DNA from: Pyxicephalus adspersus
Lineage: Eukaryota; Chordata; Amphibia; Anura; Pyxicephalidae
NCBI RefSeq assembly: GCF_032062135.1
Contig: NC_092859.1
Span: 85,061,899 to 85,125,898, forward strand
Length of the DNA: 64,000 nucleotides
Direction: 5' to 3'
Part shown: piece after piece, positions 1 through 11,200 of the stretch
How positions within the stretch are numbered: the stretch's first letter is position 1
Layout of the letters: every line of letters starts with the position of its first letter
Made by a program: the position numbers and the translations under genes
Notes under the pieces: model-generated
The model's input: only the letters and a program-made list of their open reading frames with translations
What the model was told of the DNA's origin: nothing
The model's database searches: none

Positions 1-203
1 CTGTCGGCTCTGCCCTGTGCACTACATACATGAGGGGGGCACAGCATTGTCACCGCTGGGAGCTCCCTGTCGGCTCTGCCCTGTGCCCTACATACATGAG
101 GGGGACACACAGCATTGTCACCGCTGGGAGCTCCCTGTCTGCTCTGGCCTGTGCACCACATACATGAGGGGAACACACACACAGCATTGTCACCACTACA
201 CTC
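1..203. repeat. Minisatellite, three copies of a 66-68 bp unit
   Basis: Units start at 1, 67 and 135, each opening CTGTCGGCTCTGCCCTGTGC (with substitutions in the third). Each contains ACATACATGAGGGG and ACAGCATTGTCACC. The second and third units grow by extra CA dinucleotides. The array runs off the left edge of the window, so its full size is unknown. Confidence 0.9.
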
Positions 204-415
204 ACGTGTCATGAAGGAGACTTACTTCATGTCTGCCCAGTGAAGTGGTACAAATACACCACCACCTGGGCTTTGTTTCTGATATACGTTTGTTCAGGCA
301 TTGGCAATCCAGTGTTTGCACATTAAGACCTGATAACTGAACCCTTTGTATTAGTTACTGTAATAAGAAAAATTGCTACTCTTAGTTTTTTTGTAACTAT
401 ATGGTGCTTCAAGGG
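204..415. other. Intergenic sequence, nothing recognised
   Basis: AT-rich unique-looking sequence between the minisatellite and the first hAT-type element. No coding or RNA feature is visible. Confidence 0.5.
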
Positions 416-792
416 CAGGGGTGTCGTCGTAAAAAAAGAAGAGGGGGTACGGTACCTGCCCGCCCCACTACACCCCTGCCTATCTGTCACACAAAGGGGA
501 AGAAACTTCTCTCAGAGTGACATCATGATGCCAGAATCCCCTCTCAGACCTGCCATGGGAGAGTGGAAAGGTTGTGTTCAGAGAGACAGCCCAAGCACTT
601 ACCTGAGCCTGCGATCCATACGGGAGACATGGTCCGGTGCGCCCCCCCCCCCAGCAGGGTCAGGAGAAGGACTGGCCAGAGCCTGCGAACCACCAAAGAA
701 TCCTTTGCAAAATAAGAGTGGACACAAGTGCCCATTCCTCAAAAAAGTGAGGGCACGGCGTTCCCACCCATTCCCGCCCCTCTACACCCCTG
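416..792. mobile_element. hAT-type non-autonomous DNA element (377 bp)
   Basis: The ends are CAGGGGTGT and ACACCCCTG (9-bp terminal inverted repeat). It is flanked by an 8-bp near-duplication, TTCAAGGG (408-415) and TTCAGGGG (793-800), with one mismatch. An 8-bp target-site duplication and CAGGG ends are hAT hallmarks. The GC-rich interior includes two related segments that each end in CTACACCCCTG (about 468-478 and 782-792). It encodes no transposase; the 117-aa open frame inside has no protein signature. Confidence 0.65.
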
Positions 793-1191
793 TTCAGGGG
801 TTAACGCAAATTGTAAGAGGACAGGATTTTATTGCAGAAGAACAGGTGACAAAAATGGTGGCACCTGCACTGGAATAAGGACAGATGAGTGGATGAAACA
901 ATTGTGATCACACAGATATGTAAAATAAAATGAACCTACTTGCCTGGTCGCAAGTTTTTACTTTTAACATTTAGTTAAAACACCCTGATCTGGCAGCACA
1001 TTGGCAAGTCAGACCATAGCTCCCAAACACAAGCAGTGGTTTGGGTTTCCAGCAATCCAACATGTCCTACTGTACACTGCTTTAATCAACAGTGCTGCTC
1101 CAGCACCTAGGAACTAAAAAAGGAAACCCAACTGGCAGCGTAGGGCCCTATAACATTACAAGAGCCTACAGAAAGCAGGTAAATATGCAGT

Positions 1192-1395
1192 GGGCAGCAG
1201 AACTCAAGAGGTTAGCACTCTGGTCTTTGCAGCGCTGGGTCCCTGGTTCAGTTCTTGGCTAGGACATTACCAGCATGGAGTTTGTAGGTTCTTCCAAAAA
1301 CAAGCAGTCAGGTTAATTGGCTTCTCCCCCCAAACTAACCTCAGACTGTGGTAATGACAAATGACTATGTTAGGGACATTAGATTGTGATTTTAA
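1192..1395 (+). mobile_element. tRNA-derived SINE, degenerate, 3' tail missing
   Basis: The head resembles a tRNA-type pol III promoter: an A-box-like GTTAGCACTCTGG (1211-1223) followed by a B-box-like GGTTCAGTTCT (1245-1255). The body reads GGACATTACCAGCATGGAGT and ends GGGACATTAGATTGTGA. I recognise this layout as an abundant frog SINE; that identification is from memory. The usual tail (GCGCTGTG... ATATGTTGGC...) is absent here but occurs separately and antisense at 1638-1700 and 2605-2657. Confidence 0.7.
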
Positions 1396-1637
1396 ACAAA
1401 TTAGTATATTGGAAGTCAATGTCATGCAGTGTTTAAAGAGAATCTAATATTGTTTGGGGGGACAATTTTGTTTTTGTTGCATTCACTCCTATGACTCACC
1501 TGTGTGTAAACTTAAGCTACTGAATCCAATGTTTATCGGTAATGTAGTCAAATAGATACTCAATATTAAATGTGTTTTTTTTTTTTTTGTTCAATTCCTA
1601 TTTTTTGACCAGTGTTAAAATATCCTGTGAGTATTGT

Positions 1638-1700
1638 TGTTATTATTAACTTTTATTTAGAAAGCACCAACATAGTATACAGCGCTGTACAAAAAATTAG
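1638..1700 (-). repeat. Antisense SINE tail fragment
   Basis: TTTATTTAGAAAGCACCAAC followed by ACAGCGCTGTACAA is the complement of the SINE 3' tail, whose sense form is TTGTACAGCGCTG...GTTGG. It matches the fragment at 2605-2657. Confidence 0.55.
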
Positions 1701-2604
1701 TAAGCAATGCAATATGTGAGGGGTGGTAAAATAGAGTATACCTCAAACCTATTTTGTTTATTTTCAGGACCCTTGTCAGGTTGTCTGTGTTGCTTTTGTT
1801 TCCAATATTTGTTATGGTGACTATTTTTACTGAGACAAAAAGTCCTGTATTTAAAAGGTCAGGGGAACCTTTTCAATAAAATAAACACATGTTCAGATCA
1901 GAATTGTCTAAGTTGGAAACTGCTCTGTTTTGGGGAGATTCCATCTCACTTTCTGTTGTGATTCAAGACAGGCAATTTATGAAATAGGTGATGGCAAAAC
2001 CTGCTTCCATATCTATGGGCTATTCACTGTAATGGACCTCCTCACTAGCCAATAGGAATGTGCAATAAGAAGGATGGATTAGCTTGTGTTTGCCAGAACA
2101 GCCTGGCTTTTGGGATAATATCAAGGAAATATTTGCCGGCACTTTAAATCTAGATCCTTAGTGATCTTATTTTAGATACTAACATTATGGATGTAGGGCT
2201 GCCATCAGAAATTTTTGGACTGAATAAATTCCATGTGTCCATGTCTAAAAGTTCCAGCATTCCAGAAGTCAAGCTGTTTTGATCAGTGCCTGGTACAGAA
2301 GTAACCCTTGTACTCCAATGGAGGTCCTGCAAAAAAGACTTGAGGATTGATAGAGGATGTAACTTTGCAATATTTTAGACTGTGAAGTCTTAATTTTAAA
2401 ACACTTGTGTTTTGAAAGTTCTGTAATAAAAATAAAACTCCACATGTTATTATTCTATGGGTTGATTTATAATTGCTATCTCCACAGGACAACACAGTGT
2501 TTACTCAAAACTACACCTTCATTTTTTGCATCATTCATAAAATTCAGGGTGCAGCATGAAGCTTATTGTTTTTGTCAGAGAGTTCTATGATTATTATTAT
2601 TATT

Positions 2605-2657
2605 TTTTATAAACAGGATTTATATAGTGCCAACATATTACGCAGCGCTGTACTGCA
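2605..2657 (-). repeat. Antisense SINE tail fragment
   Basis: GGATTTATATAGTGCCAACA and TTACGCAGCGCTGTAC form the complement of the SINE tail. A short ATT-rich microsatellite precedes it (2591-2604), the usual terminal simple repeat of such elements. Confidence 0.6.
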
Positions 2658-4800
2658 TAACCCTACAGGTAATACTCCATAATATAAGAAAAGCCCAGTA
2701 AAATTACCTATCAAAGTCATGTGACCAGTTACCTCCTCCTGACTATTTATTTAATTTATCAAATCACCTGTACACTGGTGTCCCTCCAACTGCAGTGTAG
2801 AGTAGTAAGTTAAATTCACATTTTCATTGCACTCTGTCTTTATTACTGTATGTTTTAATACTCCATTGCACTTTATATGCTGTGTTGTATAATACATAGG
2901 GTGCTCTGGTAAGCACTATGTGCTGTTTTTGTACAATAGGCTCAGTCAAAATGTTAGCTCCAATACTATGTTCTGTGGTGCCAGGCACCAGCATGACAAT
3001 ATATTATTCAGAGGCTGAATATTTAAAAAAATAAGCTTCTCAATATGAAATCCTGCCTATGGCCTTGGGTCAGGCAGAACAATTTTATAATTTGTACAAA
3101 GGCAGACGGTTTACTAGTAATGCAAACTATTTCAGCTAATAAATAATGTGAATCAATTCCATATGCTGCATCAATATCATAAATACCATTTGAGCAACAA
3201 CATTTTTTTTTGTTTTAGATTCGTGACACCTGATTTTTAGCATGCTAACTTTGCCATGTGCAGTCTCCCACATGTGGCTTTATGAACATTTTTAGATTTT
3301 TAATTTGTCCATGTGTAGTGGTGTTTGTTTGGAAGCAGCAGGAGCATTACAAACACCTACTAGCCATAATGTTTATTGTACCCAAGCAGTCTCATTGTTA
3401 TTTAAAATTTGATCTACATGTTGACTTCATTTTTTTTGTACTTTGGGAAAGTTTGTTCCAAATATATATTTTATTACAAACTCTATGAAGCTTTTCAATT
3501 ACACTAAAAGGTTTGCAGTATCTGGGATCATACTGAGTAGTTGCATCAGCTAACTCCGTTTCTCTATTAAGCTGTGCGCTTTGCCTTGTATTTATAGTAC
3601 CCTGTGCTGTGAATAACACAGTTTCCGACTCCATCCTTGTTCTATTATAGTATTTTATATGCTTTGCACCTTGAGGCAGGAACAGATTAAAAATGTATTT
3701 GTATTTAAATCTGCATTATTAACATCTTTTAGAAGTGGGAAGAATGTCACCATTACAGATCACCAACAAGATCATTGGTATTACTTAAACTGACCTGAGA
3801 GTCACAAACTGCCGATTGCTCACGGAACCCCTAGTAACCTCTGGAGGAAATCTAGGGTTCCCTGGTTCAGAAATATACAGTGGCTCCAACAATGGGCCTT
3901 AATGTTTAATACTGTAGGCTACTGTATCTGCTCCTTCTGGTGTGTGATGCACAAAAACATCAAAAGTAATGCATGTTCTTAAAAAATCTATCACTATTTA
4001 GAACAAACAAGCCTGAGCTAATCCCGTCAAAGATCGAGTTCTAATGCTGTTTCTTACTACTCACCTTTGACTGTAAAGACACATTACAATCTGACATGCA
4101 ATCTGTGTGCAATCTTCAAACAAATTTACCAAAAATATACCAATAAATATGTAATATAAGGATTTACTTAAAGTTGAACTTTTTGAGCCTGTTTTATTGT
4201 GCCCTTTCCTATCCTATAATCTGGACCCTGATTGTTCCCTGGATAAGCCTACAAATAGAAAATTAGAAGCTACAGTCTCTCCTATTATGCAACTGTATTT
4301 GCTTTATTACCAAGCCGATGGACTAGTTTACCCATTGCAGCCCTTCCCCATCTGTGCTGTCCATGGCCTGTTTATTCCATTATTTCCTTCTTAAAAAGTA
4401 ATTTATGTTTCCAGCATAATCCGTGGGCATCACCAGGGGCGGTCTGCTTACGTATGCAGTCTGTCATGGAACACCCACTTTTCATAAAATATTATAGGTA
4501 CTTTCATCTACAAGACTTGATATGCACCACTAGTTCTGCTCCACCCACAAGCGCCCAAAGATTTTTAATTGACGACATCAGGGGACTGCTGTATAAATGT
4601 CAGATTTTCACCTGAAACAAGAACTGCCATTTGTCCCAGGCAATTATTATCTGATGTTTTTTATTGAACAAGCAGTCCATTCAATTGGTTCATCATTCAT
4701 TTGTTTTCTAAATTTGATCACCCAAAAGATAATAAACCAAGCACAGAAGCAAAATAGCTGTGAATAATCTGGTTTTAAATTTTTCATAGATCATACAAGT
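2658..4800. other. Intergenic, AT-rich, no gene seen
   Basis: No splice-bounded conserved coding segment was found on either strand. A short self-complementary stretch with GGAACCCCTAG and CTAGGGTTCC (about 3824-3863) is probably an old repeat fragment. Open frames here are short and without family signatures. Confidence 0.5.
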
Positions 4801-5640
4801 ATCTAACTCAGGGGTCCTCAAACTACGGCCCGCGGGATGAATACGGCCCGCTGAAGTTGTCCATCCGGCCCGCCGGCTGCTGAGGCCTGAGGCTGCTTCT
4901 CCTGCCTGAGTTCTGGCTGCCTGCCATCTGCACTCCAGGGAACCCGGTCACGTGACACCACTGTTGCCGGGGTAACGCTGGAGCTGTCGGGCTGAAGCCA
5001 TCAGGCAGAGAAGGTATGAGCAGAGCAGAGACTCACTGCTGCCTTCATTCCTTGCTCACTGCTGCACAAATGTACATGATCAATGTACATTTGTAAATAG
5101 TATAAACATACTATGCACATTGATCATGTACACATGTGCTGCAGTGTGATCCATGTATGAAGGCAGCAGTGAGTGACAGGTATCGGACACTGACAAAGTT
5201 TTTTTTAGCAGCCCTTTTTTAATTAATAAAAAGTGTGGGGTAGTGTTGGGTGTAGGGTAGGGTGTATAAAAAGAAGCAAATTAATGAATTGCTTGAGAAT
5301 CTTCATTTGCATGGAAAATGCAAGATAAATTTGCATTTTCAATACACACAGTGAAAATTCAAATTTATCTGTGCATTTTCCAATGCACATAGGAATTGAG
5401 GAATAATCTCAAGCAATTTTAAAGCCAAAGTAAACGCCACTTTTTTTTTTTTAATGATCGGCAAGTGTGCTGTGCATATAGTATTGTTCTTTCATGTTTT
5501 TTATACAATAAATACGTTTTGTGCACTGTGTATAAGAATCTTCTCCTGTTTCTTTTCAAACTATAGTACGGCCCCCCGACAGTCTGAGGGACCGTGAACC
5601 GGCCCCCTGTTTAAAAAGTTTGAGGACCCCTGATCTAACT
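4801..5640. mobile_element. hAT-type non-autonomous element with perfect 8-bp TSD
   Basis: The element proper is 4809-5632 (824 bp). Its ends are a perfect 16-bp inverted repeat, CAGGGGTCCTCAAACT and AGTTTGAGGACCCCTG. The flanks are an exact 8-bp duplication, ATCTAACT at 4801-4808 and 5633-5640. Those three features define a hAT insertion. The subterminal parts are GC-rich (CGGCCCGC). The interior holds two large imperfect palindromes (about 5066-5143 and 5281-5420) and no transposase. Intact ends and TSD suggest a fairly young insertion. Confidence 0.92.
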
Positions 5641-5967
5641 GATTTTTGAAAGATGATATACATAGCTTATTCCTGTAAAAGCAAAGTGGAATTGCCACCT
5701 GATGCTTAATTAGAAACATTATTTGAATGTTAGTATCTTTTGTGCCCTGCTGTTCTTTTATCTGACCCTTTCGTTACTACTGTAAAAGGAAAGACAGTAG
5801 CTTTGTCATCTTATTTCAGTTTTGTTGGAATGGAAAGGGTGGGGTGAGTTTATGTCACAGAAGGAATGAGCTTTTCCTGGTTTGCAAGACATCTCTGTGT
5901 TCCCTAAGGCAGCATAGAAGCCAGAAGGGACAGCAATTCTCTCTTCTAGGTCCCTGCTGTGAAACTA

Positions 5968-6300
5968 AAGCTGCGTACACACTTTCAATTTTTGTCGTTG
6001 GAAAGGATCTTTCACGATCCTTTCCAACGACAAAGGAGTGCACGATGCATGAACGGTGCTGTACATACAGCACCGTTCATGCTCTATGGAGAGGGGAGGG
6101 GGAGAGCGACGGAGTGGCACCCTGCTGCGCGCTCTCCCCTTCCCTTTCATTACGATCGGCTGTCGTCCATCGTCCGTGGATCCGGCAGGTGGGTCGTCCG
6201 GACGATGGACGACACCGACTGTACACACGGCAGATTTTCGCCCGATAATTGGCCGATGCCGATTATCGGGCGATAAAAATCTGACGTGTGTACGTAGCTT
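5968..6300 (+). mobile_element. TA-flanked MITE, family M, copy 1 (full length)
   Basis: Terminal inverted repeats are AAGCTGCGTACACAC and GTGTGTACGTAGCTT, with TA at both flanks (5966-5967, 6301-6302). Internal palindromes include GTCGTTGGAAAGGATC / GATCCTTTCCAACGAC and CCGATAATTGG / CCGATTATCGGG. Four further copies lie in this window (40298, 54032, 58987, 60412). A TA target site and a length of about 330 bp fit a Tc1/mariner-class non-autonomous element. The overlapping open frames here are coincidental. Confidence 0.8.
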
Positions 6301-6302
6301 TA

Positions 6303-8099
6303 CTGTCCATCAGCCCTCCCATTGCATTAAATATTAACTTGCAGAGCCAGTACCACCTAGAACCTTCAACCTTTAATGTGTCAGATGGTTTGGTCTCCCT
6401 GCTGCTCAGTGAATTTTTTCCCTGACTGCTGTGTCAACGGTATATCCCTGCAGTTCTGAAAACAAATCCTACAATATATGAATAAAATGACAATTAAAAT
6501 AATGTGTACACAAATTAAAGCTTGCTGGCAAACTTCTCTTGTTTACTCCTTTCTGGTCTGTAACATGTACAATGCGATCCCAATAAAGAACAAATTATTT
6601 TGGCTTTTGTCACACTGTGTTTGTATGCGTGTAAAAGGTAATATCTGATTTTTGTGCAGTGCTGTAGTACATTGGAATTTAAGGATGGAGGGTCTGCTTT
6701 CTTGCTAGAACTCTGCTCCCTTTAATGATAAATATTGTGGAAAAAATAGGATCCTAGCCTCCAGTGTGGGCGATATCACTGCTGCAATCCAAGCACTCGA
6801 AATGCTGCAAGAATGGATGTATTTTTAGGGGGTTTCAACATTGCTCATACACCTCAGTATATCAATGTGGTCAAGTTCAACTAATTACACCATATAACAA
6901 ATGTGCCACATCCCAACTGAAGATATATTGCAAACAAAACCAAAGAAAAGCGACTTTTTAGGCACTAACTCATAAGAAAATGTCTTTCTTTCTTACATTA
7001 AAAATAATATGAAACAATTCTTATTGTCATATTACAGTATTTAAAAAAAAAAAAAAAGGGGGATATGATGGATTTGAGTCTGGATAGATAACCTCGGGAG
7101 GTTTAAGGCATTTAATCAATCCTATGTACATGATTATATAAAAAAAATAAAACATTCATTTATTCAAAACCTAATTAAAAATACATAAAACCATCAAGTT
7201 GATTGTTACATTCACATGTTTGATCTGTTTTAAGTTGGTAGGCACTAAACGTTCAACGCGTTTTACAGAGCAAACTCAGCTTTCTCAGGAACTGAGATCT
7301 GTCTCTATAGTGGCTCCCCGGTTCAAGCACCCAGACCAGCAGAACAATCCTTTCTCAAGATGTTAAGACATGCAGACGAAGACCACCGCACAGGGAAAGG
7401 AGGGCTGTAGATCCATCAGTTAATGGCCTCAATCATCTTTCAGATCGTATTTTGTATCTCCTGCGTCCTGTTTTTACTGATCTGCATATATCACACACAG
7501 CACACAAGGCCAGAGGGTTACTAGTGGGTACACTGGCTAAAGAGAAAACACCACATGCATTCTGAGAATAGAGTAGTAACTGTTTATGTACATTTTAGGG
7601 GTAAAAAAAGGAAAACTTTGAAAACTTTGGAGTTGTGGTTTGAACAATTCTTATTGATAGTTTGTAATTTGATCTTTCATTTGGAAACAGATACATTTGT
7701 AGGATCCATGTCAAAGACTAGCTGCCTTGAAGTTTATCTAGAAGTTTGGAAATGATTAGAATTCATCACATTTTGACACTAAGATTAACTGATTCCCAAG
7801 AGGAAACAAACATTCTCTGTCTGTATCACAGGGCAGAAGTGGGTGGAGGGGAAGACGATCCTTAATTTTATAAGAGGAAGAGGGAGTTTTTCCTCTCTTT
7901 CTGATTCTGAGTGGTGGGAGGATATTGGCTGTAGACAGAGGTTTCTGTTACTAGTAATTAGGGCTGGGATATTCGATTTTAGATAACATTTTGTGCTATA
8001 GATTCTGAATGGACATGACTGTATTTCCTTAGGAAGGGGAGCCCAGTCTAGTTTAGTGTAGGTGCTGCTCAAGAAGAGCCTTCCTTGACAGGAAAACAG
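6303..8099. other. Intergenic, no gene seen
   Basis: AT-rich, with a poly(A) tract near 7040 and no conserved coding block. The only item noted is the motif at 7254-7289. Confidence 0.5.
7254..7289 (-). ncRNA. Degenerate hammerhead-like motif (copy D)
   Basis: On the minus strand it reads CCTGAGAAAGC, a spacer, then TAAAACGCGTTG. Compared with the hammerhead core CUGANGA...GAAA, both boxes carry one substitution, and helix II is poor. It is one of four similar sites. It is either a decayed ribozyme from a retroelement or an unrelated conserved repeat hairpin. Confidence 0.25.
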
Positions 8100-8212
8100 G
8101 TCAGGGTTGAAGGAAAGCTGAATGGAGCAAAGTACAGAAATATCAATTAAAACCTGTTCCATGTGCTCAGGGCCTCAGACTGGGCGGAAGATTCACCTTT
8201 CAACAAGACACT
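8100..8212 (+). pseudogene. Tc1-like transposase fragment
   Basis: The segment GAAAGCTGAATGGAGCAAAG...AAAACCTGTTCCATGTGCTC...ACTGGGCGGAAG parallels positions 38460-38560 of the longer Tc1 relic, so the two are the same part of a transposase gene (just before the second catalytic Asp). Similarity fades after about 8212. No ends are visible. Confidence 0.65.
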
Positions 8213-11200
8213 CTACATTACACCTCCACCTTTACTTAATACATCACGTCCCTCCTTTATATCCGAGTCATACTTTCACACCAAAGTCTCCCCTTTACAT
8301 CAGAATCCTACATATTCCCAAACCTCTGTCAGCACAGACCCTCAGCAGCTCACCCATGACTGTAACTTCACTAACAACTCACTGATAAACAAAGCTCACT
8401 GAAGAGATTTTCTGCTACAATCTCTTTTTACCAGGCTTTTAACAGATGACATCATCTAATGGATAGCCAGGAAGAGGAATCTGATAATAGAAGAGCTTCT
8501 TGCCTCATCTGTGTAAACAATAATTGTCTAGAAAACAGTGATGAGGAGGTTCCCTATAGGCCCTCTGGGGTAAGGGGTCCAGTCTCCATCAAGCGCCCTC
8601 TGCGACCTCCGTTTCTACTTCAGTGCCTCCCCTCAACCCCAACAAATCAACCTCTAATCTATCTATTTACTAATAAAGAGACCAATTGGTTTCCATTTCC
8701 ACATTGTATTATAATATACAACCTGAACAGGGATGTTAAACTTTTCTAATCATGGTTGGCACCCATTCTTTTTAACACCATGAGAAAAAAAAACAGCACA
8801 CAACTGAGAGGTACCCAGAGCCCTTAACTAAAATGGTATAACTGAATGCAACATCTGAAGCCTTCATTGGACAAAGTGTAAAGAGCAAAGTTACCTATGC
8901 TGTTACATTATGCTTCTACAAGTACATAGCCGCAGACTCTGCTCGTGCCATCCCAACCCATGGCCATACACAGACATTGATCCATTTTTGGATCGCTTTA
9001 TTACAAGCTGAACTGAAGTGCATTTTTAATGGTTGCAGACAATTAAACCTGACCACTTCTTCATTATGCATCTGTTTAAATTGAAAATATGTCCCAGACC
9101 TTGCAAATCTGCCACAGTTGGCTGCCCAGGTAATCAGACACATTGGTTGCTAGTAGAGTTTACATCTTTTCCAGGGGTTATGCTCTGTTACAAGAAGCCT
9201 GATTTGCATCTAAAAGTGTTTCTAATTTGGTTGTTGTCCCCCAGTATTTTGGCTGCACACCACAGACTCTGTATTGAAAGGTGAAACCACACCAAATACT
9301 GAATAGGCCTCCAAGGCCCATCAAAGTTCCCACAAATGTACCACAGTGCTGTAGGACTAGGGCATAAAAGGGTAAGAGCCTGGAGAGGAACTCAAAAGTC
9401 TTCTCATAACTTCACAAGTTTTCCTATTGTTTTATCCCCAAGTCTCATTATACCATACCATGTGTTACAATTTTAACCTCTTTATCTTTAGTTTTTTAAC
9501 ACATAATTTCTGTCCCATTGCATCTTTTGCATCTGCCTATTTTCTGTCTATCATCTCAACAGTAAAAAGATATTTTTTTATTGTGAAAAAAGAAAATAAT
9601 CAAACAGTGGCCATGGTTAATGCTAGAAAATTATATTATATAAATTAAAATATATTATATTATAATAATATTTGTGACCCCAGCACTGAAATCATTTGTC
9701 TCCATACCATATGCTATGAGACTGTTGCAAATTCTTATAAATATCTTAAAATATTGCAAAGAAATGTTTTTAACCTAAAAGATAGTATTTGTCTGTATAA
9801 AATGTTTAACTTATTAGCTGGACATTAGGGGTATCTTTTAGCTTGTTACCTTAAAATGATATAAATACTACCTACCTTATATTTGTGTATGTAAAAACAA
9901 TTACATTTTAATCGTTTTTTTTTTTTTGGGAAAGCTATACAAAAAAAATAGAAAAAAATCAGTAAAAAATAAAGGCACACATACAGTTCATAGGGTTTTA
10001 GGGATGATTCCTTTTAACAGTTCACATCTCTATCCTGCAGAGGGCGACCTTGCACTACAAGCTGACCTGTTAAATAACAAAGTACCACTGAATCATTTGT
10101 CATCTTGCACATTACACTGATTACAATTTTCTTTTGCTTATAGTTTTGTTATTTTTGTTGGAACTGTTTTCGCGTTAATTTTTACAAAACAAGCTAAAAT
10201 CAGCATTGTTTTTATATTACAAACATCAGATTTATATATATATTCTGACCAAATTTAATATGCCATCTGCAAATGATTTTTGTAGTTTTGTCTTTCAGAG
10301 CACTTATGTATAATTAACTTTTATATTATAATTACAATTTTTGTGCACATACATTAAAAAACATATTTATTCCCTTGAACCTTTTTATTTACCAATCCTT
10401 ATTTTAAGTAAAGGTATAATTTTTCATTTTATTAAATAACTCTGCATTTTTATTCCAATTTATTTAAAGCTTGTTATACAATGTAAAAAGTTGGAAGGGA
10501 TTTTGTATATCTTTTTATATATATTGAAATAATAGTTGAAAGAATTTATCATAATTTTCAATGTGATGTGGAATTGGGCTGCCCAATAGCCTGGTAGCAT
10601 TTCAGCACCAGCTGATATCTGAACTCAGCTGGGCATGTGCAGGGACAGGTAGGGACAGTATGAGTCCTCAGAACACTGAGTTTCAGATATATATTTTTAG
10701 AGACATTAAAAGGCTGTGAAGGGATGAGTAATAAATACATATAGTGTATATAGAAATGAAAGATGATTTCTACTACTATTGAGAGCAAGACTGCCACTTT
10801 CCATATTCTGCAACTTCCTATAGGCCCACCACTATGATGGGGATACTTAATGGTCAACCTAAAAGAAAAGGAAAATGTGTTCAGTCTCTGCAGAGTCTAC
10901 TTGTACAGTTCTGAGGCTCTGAATGTCTTATTTATTTAGTTATCTTTGAAGCAGAAAAAAATTATATGGATTCTTATTACATGCCTAGAGTTTAACTTGG
11001 CATGTATTTTTTTTTAATTTTTAGGTGGCCTAAAAAGTGTTGCAGGAAAAAAGCAATCCTTTACAATCCATAGTTTAACAGCTCACTGAAAATGTATAAT
11101 TGTGCCTTATAAAATAGCAAGTTGAATGACGAGAATTTCAGTCCAGTTCAATGTTTATCATTCATGAGGACACAAAACATAATCCATTGCTTTTCATGTG

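Noticed and set aside
525..878. 117-codon open frame
   Set aside because: Lies largely inside a GC-rich hAT-type non-autonomous element, is proline- and arginine-rich by composition, and has no domain signature.
5844..6337. Several overlapping open frames on both strands
   Set aside because: They cover a palindromic MITE. Palindromic CpG-rich DNA leaves frames open in all directions, and other copies do not conserve a frame.
8459..8749. 96-codon frame starting MDSQEEESDNRRASC
   Set aside because: Begins like a protein but shows no family motif, no splice context and no neighbouring exon. Chance is the simplest reading.
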